The translations under genes and the position numbers were made by a program. From contig JAIBBV010000004.1 of assembly GCA_019694465.1 (NCBI GenBank), positions 30,669 through 94,668 on the forward strand: 64,000 bases of DNA. The letters are read 5' to 3'. This DNA is from Oligoflexia bacterium. GTDB lineage: Bacteria; Bdellovibrionota_C; UBA2361; JAFLCA01. Below, in pieces: positions 37,208 to 45,963 of the stretch. The number at the start of each line of letters is the position of its first letter. The first letter of the stretch is position 1. The notes under the pieces are model-generated. The model was not told where the DNA came from and made no database searches. It saw only the letters and a program-made list of their open reading frames with translations.

Positions 37208-37984
37208 TTAGCTGTCACTTTGGGCAGTGTGGCACACTTGCCTATTTGCCAGCTCGTTTAGCGCTGAAAATGGATCCTCCTTTTCGGTTTTGCCGACATG
37301 AGCGAGGATAAAATCCAAGGCCTGTTCAGAGTAGGCTGTGTCAAGTTTCAGAACCCCTAAGTGCATTAGTTCCACAGCTGTTATCTGGCTTACACGGTGA
37401 GCTAAACGCTGTAAAAATGAAAGATTCTGCACAAACTTTTGCGGAGCTTTTAGATGCAAAGTAATAAGTTCGATTCCCTTTATTGATTCGAGACTAGCGC
37501 CCTTAATTTCACTCCACGGAATTGTATGCTTTGAAAGTGAGGGCTCAAAGACCCCACTTTCATTAACCTTGATAAGAGGGCGCCGATCGAAAAACTTCAC
37601 AACTGCAACGAAGCAACCAAAAGCACAGAGAAACATGAAGCAGTAACACAACCAGGCGGCTTCAGGGCGATGCAGGCGAATTATATTCGCAGCGATGAGC
37701 CAGCCTATGCATAGGCTTAGGTAGGCCAGAGAATTGGCGCGTGAACGGGAAACAATGAATTCATTCTGAGTAGTGAGTGGTGGCTTGGGTCGAATAAGCT
37801 GTAAAACTGAAACAGCAAGGCCCGGAGCGAAGAAAGCGGCGCTTACTCCGCCTACCCAGTAGTGTGTCGAGCTTGATACAGAGATACCTACGCCAAGAAT
37901 TGTAATGACCTCGCACAATGCAAAAAATAGCACCCATTTCCAGCGTGGATGTCCAACTAATTTCTGTAGTGTAAATTTCTCCAT
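37208..37984 (-). CDS. Membrane protein with PH-like domain (STM3941-type)
   Basis: The 258-residue protein has two hydrophobic pairs (about residues 15-60 and 85-125), then a cytoplasmic stretch beginning PLIKVNESGVFEPSLSKHTIPWSEIKGA, which matches the bacterial PH-like domain of STM3941-type proteins, ending in a helical tail. It starts 4 bases after the stop of the HDOD/GAF-type gene, so the two are co-transcribed and may work together at the membrane. Confidence 0.65.
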   Translation of the reverse strand: MEKFTLQKLVGHPRWKWVLFFALCEVITILGVGISVSSSTHYWVGGVSAAFFAPGLAVSVLQLIRPKPPLTTQNEFIVSRSRANSLAYLSLCIGWLIAANIIRLHRPEAAWLCYCFMFLCAFGCFVAVVKFFDRRPLIKVNESGVFEPSLSKHTIPWSEIKGASLESIKGIELITLHLKAPQKFVQNLSFLQRLAHRVSQITAVELMHLGVLKLDTAYSEQALDFILAHVGKTEKEDPFSALNELANRQVCHTAQSDS

Positions 37985-37988
37985 TTTA

Positions 37989-39506
37989 CTATTCCGCTTT
38001 TGGACGTGAATTGAAGCTTACGCCGAGACAAAGGGCATCACACAGAGCTTGTTGCACAGCTCTGAAGTATAAGCTGATGTCCAATAGTTCATCCTGGAAG
38101 GCCTTGTAAGTACTTTCAAGATAAAGCACCCCAGTTTTATTGCCACTCCCAATTACCCCTGAGACAAACAAAATGCGCGAACTACCAGGCCGCTCAACTT
38201 GCCCCCTAACCGGCGTTCCAACTAGTAACGCGCGCTCGACAGGGTCAGTCATATTTTCCCGGCTACGCGCGAAGGCAGGTACGAAGCTATCGCGGCTTTC
38301 AGGGCCTATGATCACGTTAGGGACTAGCTTGGTATCGCTAGCACGTGGCAGATAAATGCAGCCACGTTCAAAGCCGCAAGCACTAATGCTATGTTCAATC
38401 AGACGCTTTAGGGCGGCAGGACTGGGACGACCTGGTTCAATAAGCGCATAAACTTCAGACAAGACTCGTTGAATAGCTTCCGGACATTGCTGGGCAGAGG
38501 CGTTATCGCGAAGAGTTCTTAGCGATGCTGCTGCAGCCTCGTTATTTGCGACGGCTGTGCTAATACTGTCTCCTGCCGAATTAAGCAGGGCTTTGATTTG
38601 TGAAACCTTATGACCGATTTCCGCCTTTAACGCACTCAGCGCGCGTTGTCCAAGTGATTCTTCGATCGCAGCCTCTGTAACGCGGCGGTCCTGATCTGCA
38701 CACGAGAAATGCTGTGGATCATATGAGCGCGCATATGCCTCACCATGCTCGCAAAGCCGAGCAATTAGTCGGAGTTCAGGCGAAAGCTCGGAGCGAGCTG
38801 GGCTATTCTGAGTACTTGGCAGATCCGGACTGGCTTGGATAAGGTCGAGCAACGCTCGAGGGGCAGACCAGCTCTTGGCGATGTTTAGTCCGAGTTGGGC
38901 GGGTGAGAAGCCCAAAACCGCACTGAGTGACTTATCTAGCTCACCTGTGGAACAGGCACTGGACTGGGCAACACGCTGGAATATACGGGGATAGTTCCAG
39001 CAAGCAAGTGCTAGGCCAAGTTGCCTGAAGAAAACTGCGCACATCGCCATTAGTTCATCGACACCCTCTTTCTCAACCAAAGCGCGAACAGTACTAGAGC
39101 TGATCGAGAAGTGTTGCAGACGCAGACACTGCAGTTCATTTAATTGAGTAAAGCGATGACTCGAAATTTTGTTTTCAGCAGCTGGCAGTAAGTTCTTTAG
39201 CTGGGCCAGATTCAATTGTCGCAAGCGTTGAACAAAATCTTCCTTGCCTGCTTCTTCTGCAGCCGGTGCTAGTTGTTTTAGAACGTGTCCGAAGAGAGCA
39301 AAGTCTTGTCGAATGTCGTGTAGTAGCTCGTTCACTGAAAGATACGAGTTTTCTTTGATGCGTCGCCGGATATCACGCAGTGTTTCAGGGTTAACAGGAA
39401 ACCAAGCCTCGCAGGTATAGCGTAGGGCGCGAGCCTCAGTTAAGGCCGCTTGTCCTTCCTTGCCCGTAGCAGTGGCACTTGCGCTTTGGTTAGTAGTTAT
39501 AATCAA
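37989..39506 (-). CDS. HDOD-like protein with C-terminal GAF-like domain
   Basis: The 505-residue protein appears to have an HDOD-like helical domain (about 45-270: LFGHVLKQL, LRLQHFSISSSTVRAL, VFFRQLGLALACWNYPRIF, VLGFSPAQLGLNIAKSW) followed by a GAF-like sensor (about 365-495: LIEHSISACGFERGCIYL). HDOD proteins are regulators related to HD phosphohydrolases but usually without activity. Translation starts at a TTG at 39506 with an AGGGG site 5 bases before it; no in-frame ATG is better placed. It is followed at 4 bases by the PH-like membrane protein gene. Confidence 0.65.
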   Translation of the reverse strand: MIITTNQSASATATGKEGQAALTEARALRYTCEAWFPVNPETLRDIRRRIKENSYLSVNELLHDIRQDFALFGHVLKQLAPAAEEAGKEDFVQRLRQLNLAQLKNLLPAAENKISSHRFTQLNELQCLRLQHFSISSSTVRALVEKEGVDELMAMCAVFFRQLGLALACWNYPRIFQRVAQSSACSTGELDKSLSAVLGFSPAQLGLNIAKSWSAPRALLDLIQASPDLPSTQNSPARSELSPELRLIARLCEHGEAYARSYDPQHFSCADQDRRVTEAAIEESLGQRALSALKAEIGHKVSQIKALLNSAGDSISTAVANNEAAAASLRTLRDNASAQQCPEAIQRVLSEVYALIEPGRPSPAALKRLIEHSISACGFERGCIYLPRASDTKLVPNVIIGPESRDSFVPAFARSRENMTDPVERALLVGTPVRGQVERPGSSRILFVSGVIGSGNKTGVLYLESTYKAFQDELLDISLYFRAVQQALCDALCLGVSFNSRPKAE

Positions 39507-39781
39507 TGCTGGTCCCCTGGGTGCCCAGTCACCCCCAGTAAGATCGGCAATTTAGGCCAGATAGTTGAGCCCTTGGGGCTGTGTGATTTTGGGCCAACTA
39601 CCTAGAATCTTAGGAATATATTTCGAGTGCGGGCCAAATACAAACAACTACTGCCTGCTGCTGAATAACCTGCAGCCGTGCCAAGCTGGAAATAGCAAAC
39701 AATAAAGTACCTAATTCTGGCGTTTACTAGGCACTGAATCTGCGGCGTTCCTAGGGCACTCAGCAACAAATCTGAGTTCTA

Positions 39782-40318
39782 CTAAATCCCTCCGCTCAAG
39801 TGACGCTGCTTAACTGAGCTCACACAACCGCAGCCGTTTGCAAACAAGAAACACCCGGCGTAGTCAGCACTAGCAGCAGAATTGTGCTGTCTAAGTCTGC
39901 TAGTAATTTGTGGCCCCTTTTGCTTGGAATAATGACGAGGGTGAAAATGTAAATTCACGTTGCAGTCGTAGCGACTGTAGTACGCCACTTTCGTTGCATC
40001 CATCGCATATAGGCTTATTCGTGGGCGGATACTGCAGTTTCGGCCATAAAGATTCTTTAGGTCATTGGCAGACAGCGAGGGACCACCAATTAGCGAAAGA
40101 GATCCGGCGCGTGGATCTGCATGTGAAATTCCGCCTGATAATTCATATTTGTGCAGAACATGCTTAGGAACTACAAAGTTTCCACACAATGCGGTTAGCG
40201 CTGCGAAATTCTCAGCTCCCGCTATCGATTCTACCTGTGCCGCGCTTAACCAGGGCTTGTCGGCCTGAGCTGCAGGGCAGAGGCAAAATATGGACAGTAA
40301 TAGTAGAACTTTTTTCAT
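39782..40318 (-). CDS. Secreted protein, unknown function
   Basis: The ATG at 40318 gives 178 residues beginning MKKVLLLLSIFCLCPAAQA, a good signal peptide. The mature part contains several cysteines and a DUF-like mixed fold with ISLYAMDATKVAYYSRYDCNV. No family is recognised. GCCAACTT (40352-40359) and AAGTTGGC (40392-40399) form a loose inverted repeat upstream. Confidence 0.6.
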   Translation of the reverse strand: MKKVLLLLSIFCLCPAAQADKPWLSAAQVESIAGAENFAALTALCGNFVVPKHVLHKYELSGGISHADPRAGSLSLIGGPSLSANDLKNLYGRNCSIRPRISLYAMDATKVAYYSRYDCNVNLHFHPRHYSKQKGPQITSRLRQHNSAASADYAGCFLFANGCGCVSSVKQRHLSGGI

Positions 40319-40435
40319 AACAACCCGCCAAAGCAATACATGTCAAAACCTGCCAACTTATCTGAGAGACTAGGGATTTGAATAGTCGTTGAAGTTGGCG
40401 TTTAACCTAAGGCTACCTATGTGCAATGTGCGTGC

Positions 40436-41428
40436 CTATTCTGGCTGACCTGTGGAGCTGATTTTTTCCATATCAGCGGGCACGCCCTTGAAGCGCTGAG
40501 TTCGGATAACGATGGTTTCGATATTCCGAACATAACCCTTAAACTTCTCGCGAATTTCATCCATCAGCTGATTATACTGGGCGAAGCCTTCGACCTCTAA
40601 TTCGAGCTCAAGTTTGCAGTCCCCAATTTGCTTGATGAAGTGGAGGATGCATGGATTAGACTTACAGTAAGCACGCAGTTCATCTTCCAATCGGGGTATG
40701 TACTGACTTAGATGAATTTGTGCTTTAAAATAGTCTCGGCCGAGCTTACTTAGGTCAAGCTCAACCCGATATCCAGCTATTATGCCCAATTGTTCGAGCT
40801 TCTTGATTCTATAGCGTACTGTCTCCGCTGCGCAGCCAAGGCGTTCGGCGATCGATGTGATGGGAGTTCTGGCATTATCCACCAACATTCGCATAATTCC
40901 AAAATCTAGCTCACTTACCGAATTATTTTGGGGCTCACCGCCAAAAAAGAACTGATCAACACTAAAGCCTGACAGCCAAACTCTCGAGAAGTACCACACA
41001 TCAATAAGGACATAGACACTGAAGCCCAGGATGATATCGCTGTACTTCGATAGTATAGAATCCTGAATCGTGTGAAATTCCTTTGGGGACTTAGCGAATG
41101 TGGCTACCATTAAATCCCAGGTGCCATAGCTTTCAGCTAGCCAGTACGTGCGTGGATGACGGTCAAGAAAGCCGACCAGGCTGTTAATTCGCTGCTTGTC
41201 ATTTTCAAGTCGAAAGTATGTTTTGTACAAGCATACCCCGAATTTGTAGGGGTTGATGCAGGCAGCATACTTGGTGACGACACCACACTCCTCTAGCTTT
41301 GCTATTCGATACTTGACGCGATCGCGATTTAGGCCCAACGCCGTCGACAGGGCACTTAGTGAAGGTCGACAATCTTGAGACAACTCCGAGAGAATTCGCC
41401 TATCAATTTTGTCTAGTTCGATATCCAT
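40436..41428 (-). CDS. Lrp/AsnC regulator with two tandem units
   Basis: The 330-residue protein is two AsnC-type regulators in one chain. Each half has a helix-turn-helix (about 5-60, IDRRILSELSQDCRPSLSALS; and about 170-225, LDFGIMRMLVDNARTPITSIAERLG) followed by a ligand-binding RAM-like domain. Ordinary members are about 150 residues with one unit; tandem forms are less common in bacteria. It is divergent from the NTF2-like gene, and TGCAA repeats lie in the shared promoter region. Confidence 0.88.
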   Translation of the reverse strand: MDIELDKIDRRILSELSQDCRPSLSALSTALGLNRDRVKYRIAKLEECGVVTKYAACINPYKFGVCLYKTYFRLENDKQRINSLVGFLDRHPRTYWLAESYGTWDLMVATFAKSPKEFHTIQDSILSKYSDIILGFSVYVLIDVWYFSRVWLSGFSVDQFFFGGEPQNNSVSELDFGIMRMLVDNARTPITSIAERLGCAAETVRYRIKKLEQLGIIAGYRVELDLSKLGRDYFKAQIHLSQYIPRLEDELRAYCKSNPCILHFIKQIGDCKLELELEVEGFAQYNQLMDEIREKFKGYVRNIETIVIRTQRFKGVPADMEKISSTGQPE

Positions 41429-41485
41429 TGCTTAGATAATTTGAGCCTACATGTTAGCAAATTGGGTAACTAATGTTGATATTAT

Positions 41486-41510
41486 TGCAAATCTGCAAAT
41501 TTAGCTGCAA
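41486..41510. promoter_or_regulatory. TGCAA direct repeats, possible operator
   Basis: TGCAA occurs at 41486-41490, 41494-41498 and 41506-41510, between the divergent regulator (41428) and NTF2-like (41654) genes, in an AT-rich stretch extending to about 41640. Helically spaced short repeats are usual for Lrp-family sites, but this is a positional guess. Confidence 0.3.
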
Positions 41511-41653
41511 CCAAAAGGGCAAGAAATTAGGTTAAGTAAGAAATATTAATAATAAATACAGTAATAGCCAAATAAATGTTGATAAAACTATGCAAAATGG
41601 CTGAAAAGCGCAACGTCCTTACTTAATATACTTGCCAGCGTTAGACTCTAGAG

Positions 41654-42355
41654 ATGCAGTTTCATCAACTTCGTAGTAGTGCGTATTCCTCGATTCAAGG
41701 CTCGGCGGGCCCAGCGGGTGCTGTACCAAGTGTCGAGCGAATTGCGCGCTACTATCAAGACATAGACATAGCGAGTCTACTTGATGACTCATCAGCGCCG
41801 ATCAGGGCCGCTGCCGAGGAGGCAATGGAAAGGGTTGTAGATATATTTTCGCCGGATGCAATTTATCGGCGAGCTGGGCGTGACCTTGTTGGGCTCTTTG
41901 AGATTGAACGCTTCTATCGCGCCCCATATCCCGAAGGACGACGTGGATTCACAGGGCGCCATTGCGACCTACAGATTTGTGTTTTATCAAGCAGGCTAGT
42001 TCTTTGTTTGGGGGTATTTGTTCGGGATGATCGAGCAAGCTTCGGATTTGCGGATGTTTGGGAGTTCGACACTCAGCATGATAGTGCCAGAGCAGTGGGG
42101 CGTCATACCTTATTGCAATACTCTCAAGCTTTCACTGAGCGTCAGCTTGTAGAGGCTGACAGCTCTACTCTTAATATTGCTAGCAACTCTAGCGCAGAAC
42201 TTTTTTGCGATGGGAGAGTACCAAGCAGCTGTTTCGACTTTGATAGCATCTGCCTACGCGAAACAATTATTGGAACCGTGCAAAGAGTGGTTCGTTTCCG
42301 TTCGGATGGGCATGCATTACTGCGTCCAAGTGCTGTGAGTAATGCGAGTGCCTAA
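41654..42355 (+). CDS. NTF2-like (SnoaL-type) protein
   Basis: The 233-residue protein fits the NTF2-like fold: VVDIFSPDAIYRRAGRDLVGLFEIERFY, then GRHCDLQICVLSSRLVLCLGVFVRDDRASFGFADVWEFD, ending with a tail of about 80 residues outside the domain. Such domains are small-molecule enzymes or structural scaffolds. No catalytic residues can be singled out. It is divergent from the tandem Lrp-type regulator, which may control it. Confidence 0.6.
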   Translation: MQFHQLRSSAYSSIQGSAGPAGAVPSVERIARYYQDIDIASLLDDSSAPIRAAAEEAMERVVDIFSPDAIYRRAGRDLVGLFEIERFYRAPYPEGRRGFTGRHCDLQICVLSSRLVLCLGVFVRDDRASFGFADVWEFDTQHDSARAVGRHTLLQYSQAFTERQLVEADSSTLNIASNSSAELFCDGRVPSSCFDFDSICLRETIIGTVQRVVRFRSDGHALLRPSAVSNASA

Positions 42356-42478
42356 CGATATTATTCAGAATTACTTCTCAAGACAGATCTGTTGCTGCTA
42401 ATCCTGAGACTGTTCGTTACGTCCTCTTCATCATGGTGAGCCCCGCAACCGCCTATTTAAAATTTTTTCCTTAGGAGC

Positions 42479-42910
42479 TCACAAAGCGGCAATTCGATTT
42501 TGGATCTCAGTCGCGCTAGCCTCAATTAGATCATTTGGAATCTCATGATCGATTGAGAGTTGCTTGTGGGAAGCGAGCGCTGTTCGCATAACCCCAAGCG
42601 CGTGCGGTTCAGCTACGAGGACTAGGCGTTCAAACTTCTTTAGGCGTTTAGCTTCTTCTAACGCCTTGGAGAGCTGATGCGCAAATTTTTCAAATGCAAG
42701 CTCGTGCTTGTCGTGTTGTGGGCGCAGTGCACTATGCTGGGCGCCCCGAAAGTGGGCAGCGCTGCCGGCACGGTCGGTGACAAGATTATGCTCTAGCATC
42801 GAGCCCTCAGGATTCTGCGTTTCTTGGATTAGCTTCGGAGATGCCTTTGCTGAGGAGGTTTCATAAATTTTTGCCTTCGCTCGGCTTACAACCAATATCC
42901 ACGTATTCAT
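42479..42910 (-). CDS. Host-attachment-type protein (eRF1-like fold)
   Basis: The 143-residue protein matches the Host_attach family (baeRF): WILVVSRAKAKIYE at the start, NPEG with LVTDRAGSA, and FEKFAHQLSKALEEAKRLKKFERLVLVAEPHALGVMR, where the last part is the family hallmark. The original member was reported as needed for bacterial attachment to host cells; the fold relates to the eRF1 domain, and its role here is unknown. It is monocistronic. Confidence 0.82.
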   Translation of the reverse strand: MNTWILVVSRAKAKIYETSSAKASPKLIQETQNPEGSMLEHNLVTDRAGSAAHFRGAQHSALRPQHDKHELAFEKFAHQLSKALEEAKRLKKFERLVLVAEPHALGVMRTALASHKQLSIDHEIPNDLIEASATEIQNRIAAL

Positions 42911-43048
42911 AGCTGCATCCTTCGCTAAAGTAGACAGTATACTAGCCGCAGCGTGCCGCTTGGTGGGGGCACAATATGATTAGGGCTGCCAGCTAATGCT
43001 AGCGCATTCTGGCTAGAACACAACAACAACCCGAGCGACACTGCGGGA

Positions 43049-43252
43049 TTAGTAATGTGGCGGCTTAGAATCAATATCCTTTTCAAGGACTGAGCGACGA
43101 GCCTGCTCAGCTAGCTCTCGAAATTGCTGCCTTAGATCGTCCAACTGTGACTGTTGTTTCGTCACAATTGCATTTAAGGTGTCGAGCGTAGCCTCTAGGA
43201 ATGTAATCCGTGTCTCTAGATCTATAACTCGGTCTTCAAGTTTGTCCTGCAT
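43049..43252 (-). CDS. slyX: SlyX-like small coiled-coil protein
   Basis: The 67-residue protein is one coiled coil with the SlyX pattern (DRVIDLETRITFLEATLDTLNAIVTKQQ then a PPHY C-terminus). Function of SlyX is unknown; it is named from its location next to slyD in E. coli. It follows the secreted-protein gene by 15 bases on the same strand. Confidence 0.82.
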   Translation of the reverse strand: MQDKLEDRVIDLETRITFLEATLDTLNAIVTKQQSQLDDLRQQFRELAEQARRSVLEKDIDSKPPHY

Positions 43253-43267
43253 AAATTCAGAGTCGGG

Positions 43268-43771
43268 TTATGCCTCGCCTGGAATAGTCGCGTAGGCGCT
43301 AAGCCTCCAGGTCCAGTTTGACTCACGCGGTAATGCGGTACGGAAACCGAACGAGGTTGCCGAATCCTTGAGTGTTACGGACCCCATAGCATTTCTTTCC
43401 ATCAAGGCTTCTGCTTCAAACCATTCCAATACCAAGTGTACCTCACCGTTTCCCTCGATCTTGCCTTGCCACTTGCCTTCACGTGAGTTTAGGCGCTGGA
43501 AGGAATGTGAGATAACGCGCGCATACAGCTTGGAACGATCGAAGCTAAATCTTGGTTGCTCAGCCTCAATCGGAGCAGGCAAGTGTCGCCGCACCGCTGA
43601 GGGCTGAATGACTCTACGCCCCGTAATATCCTCAATCGATTGAGAGCATGGGCGCTGCTGGATCATGCCGTTGCAGCGATACAGACGAATTGCGTGGGCA
43701 GGGGAAGCAGTCCCAACTACCAATGTTGCTATAATCAAGATATTTGCTAGTTTGCCCAAAAAGCCTACCAT
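43268..43771 (-). CDS. Secreted protein, unknown function
   Basis: The 167-residue protein has a signal peptide ending near AHAIRLYRC. YRCNGMIQQRPC after cleavage resembles the short cysteine-containing start of DUF4124-like exported proteins; the C-terminal part is beta-rich (GKWQGKIEGNGEVHLVLEWF). A GGGGG site precedes the ATG. It is upstream of slyX in a likely two-gene operon. Confidence 0.65.
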   Translation of the reverse strand: MVGFLGKLANILIIATLVVGTASPAHAIRLYRCNGMIQQRPCSQSIEDITGRRVIQPSAVRRHLPAPIEAEQPRFSFDRSKLYARVISHSFQRLNSREGKWQGKIEGNGEVHLVLEWFEAEALMERNAMGSVTLKDSATSFGFRTALPRESNWTWRLSAYATIPGEA

Positions 43772-43928
43772 TTTTACCCCCTTCGGTCGGTTTGCCCTTA
43801 TAAAGGTACTACCTTATTGGACGACAGAGAAGCTCCCTTGGCTTTGGATTGATTGGGGAGCTCAGCCGCGATAGTATTTTGTGCCCCCGTGTTATCCAAG
43901 CGTTTGTTGAAAAACTAAGAGCTGGCGC

Positions 43929-44612
43929 ATGTTTACAGGAATAGTTAAAGGCCAGGGACTAATAGAAGAAGTCACGACCAAGCCTGGTCTGCACTCTATT
44001 CGCATTTTGTTGCCAGCTGGCGCCGAGCACGAGCTTGAGGTTGGGGCGAGTATTGCGGTTGATGGGGTTTGCCTCACAGTCACCCAATTTCGAGGCCGAG
44101 TGGTTGATTTTGACGTTATGCTCGAAACACTGAATCGCACAACACTTGGCACCCTAGAGAAGGGATCGCTTGTGAATATCGAACGGGCGGCTCGCGATGG
44201 ACAGGAAGTGGGCGGGCATGCAATCTCTGGACATATTGATTGCACGGCTGAAATTGTCAAAATTGAAGCGCCAGAAAACAACAAGGTCATGACCTTTCGA
44301 GTCGAAGCCCCCTGGGTGCGCTACATATTTCAGAAGGGCTACATCGCCTTAAATGGAGTAAGCCTAACTATTTCAGGTGTAGAGAAACAGGCTGGAACGT
44401 TCCAAGTTTGGTTTATTCCTGAGACTCTCCGTTTGACTTCGTTCGCCGGGAAAAAGATTGGGGATAGGATCAATCTTGAAGTTGAACGAGGAACGCTTGT
44501 AACAGTTGATACTATTAGAAGTTATCTCGATGAGCTTGTTGGACCATTGTTGCCAGAGCTGAAAAAAGTTCTGGCAGAGAAGAAATCAACGGCTCTCGAT
44601 GCATTGTCGTAA
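43929..44612 (+). CDS. ribE: Riboflavin synthase alpha chain
   Basis: The 227-residue protein catalyses the dismutation of two 6,7-dimethyl-8-ribityllumazines to riboflavin. It shows both lumazine-binding repeats: MFTGIVKGQGLIEEV opening the first, SIAVDGVCLTV, then GHAISGHIDCTAEI and KGYIALNGVSLTI for the second. Length is normal. The lumazine synthase and other rib genes are not in this window. serS follows after 26 bases, suggesting co-transcription. No FMN riboswitch is seen upstream. Confidence 0.95.
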   Translation: MFTGIVKGQGLIEEVTTKPGLHSIRILLPAGAEHELEVGASIAVDGVCLTVTQFRGRVVDFDVMLETLNRTTLGTLEKGSLVNIERAARDGQEVGGHAISGHIDCTAEIVKIEAPENNKVMTFRVEAPWVRYIFQKGYIALNGVSLTISGVEKQAGTFQVWFIPETLRLTSFAGKKIGDRINLEVERGTLVTVDTIRSYLDELVGPLLPELKKVLAEKKSTALDALS

Positions 44613-44638
44613 TTTCATTGATTCATTAGGTTGTCTGT

Positions 44639-45928
44639 ATGCTTGATATTCAGCTAATTCGTTCAAACCCTACAGCGGTTGCAACTGCGCTTAAGAAAAA
44701 GCTCTTCGACGTTGATTTCAAAGAGTTTTTAACTTGGGATGAGGAAGCCCGCCGTTTAACCAACGACGTTGAGGCTCTGCGCGCTCGTAGAAATAAGGTT
44801 TCTGCCGATATACCCCAACTTAAAAAGAAGGGCGAAGATGTTGCTGGCTTGATGCAAGAGATGAAGGAAATCGGTAATCGCATCAAGGCAATTGAGGATG
44901 AGAAAACGGGACTAGATCAAAAGATAAATGCATTTTTGGCTAGTTTGCCAAATATGCCTGCTGAGGACGTAGTTGCTGGTGGCAAGGAAAACAATAAGGT
45001 TATCCGTAGCTTTGGCAATCAACCGAACTTTGGATTTAAGCCCAAAGATCATGTCGAGTTGGCTGCCAAGCTTGGTTTGATCGACTATGAGCGAGGGGCA
45101 AAGCTTGGCGGAAATGGCTTCTGGGTTTATAACGGGGACGGCGCGCTTCTAGAGTGGGGATTGCTTAATTACTTTATCGATTCTCATCGCAAGGCTGGCT
45201 ACCAATTTATACTCCCCCCGCACATTTTGAACTATCAGGGTGGTTTCACAGCTGGCCAGTTCCCCAAGTTTGAGGATGATGTCTTTGTTCTGCGTGGAGA
45301 TCCAGACAAGGGCAAGGAGCACTTGCAGTTTTTAGTGCCAACAGCTGAGACTGCACTTGTTAATCTGCATCGTGATGAGATCCTTAACGATTCAGATCTT
45401 CCGAAGCGATACTTTAGCTACACTCCATGTTATCGCAAAGAAGCTGGCGGCTATGGCTCCACTGAGCGAGGAATGGTGCGTGGGCATCAATTTAATAAGA
45501 TTGAGCTATTCATGTACGCCCGTCCAGAAGAGTCTGATGCTATGCTTGAGCAGATGATCGAGCGTGGAGAGAAGCTGATGCAGGGACTTGGGCTTCACTA
45601 TCAAGTTTCAAAACTAGCTGCGGCGGATTGCAGCGCCTCAATGGCAAAGACCTATGACATAGAGGTCTGGATCCCAAGCATGAACGTTTACAAGGAGGTT
45701 AGCTCAGCCTCGAACGCACGTGACTACCAGGCACGCCGCGGTGGTATGCGTTACAAAGATGCACGTTCAGGAAAGAATACATATTTGCACACATTGAATG
45801 CTTCGGGCTTGGCAACTAGTCGACTTTTCCCAGCCATCCTAGAGCAGTTCCAGCAGGCTGATGGAAGTGTAAGGGTTCCAGAGGTTTTGCAAGCGTGGGT
45901 TGGCAAGGACGTCCTCAAGCCGCGCTAA
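44639..45928 (+). CDS. serS: Seryl-tRNA synthetase
   Basis: The 429-residue class II synthetase charges tRNA-Ser. The N-terminal antiparallel coiled coil (about 30-110) contacts the long variable arm; the core shows motif 2 (YTPCYRKEAGGYGSTERGMVRGHQF) and motif 3 (NASGLATSRLFPAILEQFQ). All segments are complete. It lies between ribE and the flippase-like membrane gene, with which it may be co-transcribed. Confidence 0.98.
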   Translation: MLDIQLIRSNPTAVATALKKKLFDVDFKEFLTWDEEARRLTNDVEALRARRNKVSADIPQLKKKGEDVAGLMQEMKEIGNRIKAIEDEKTGLDQKINAFLASLPNMPAEDVVAGGKENNKVIRSFGNQPNFGFKPKDHVELAAKLGLIDYERGAKLGGNGFWVYNGDGALLEWGLLNYFIDSHRKAGYQFILPPHILNYQGGFTAGQFPKFEDDVFVLRGDPDKGKEHLQFLVPTAETALVNLHRDEILNDSDLPKRYFSYTPCYRKEAGGYGSTERGMVRGHQFNKIELFMYARPEESDAMLEQMIERGEKLMQGLGLHYQVSKLAAADCSASMAKTYDIEVWIPSMNVYKEVSSASNARDYQARRGGMRYKDARSGKNTYLHTLNASGLATSRLFPAILEQFQQADGSVRVPEVLQAWVGKDVLKPR

Positions 45929-45963
45929 AGTTTTCACTGGTCTAGAGCTTAAAATATTCGAGT

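Noticed and set aside
43772..43928. Possible FMN riboswitch before ribE
   Set aside because: The conserved RFN core sequences are not present in this short region.
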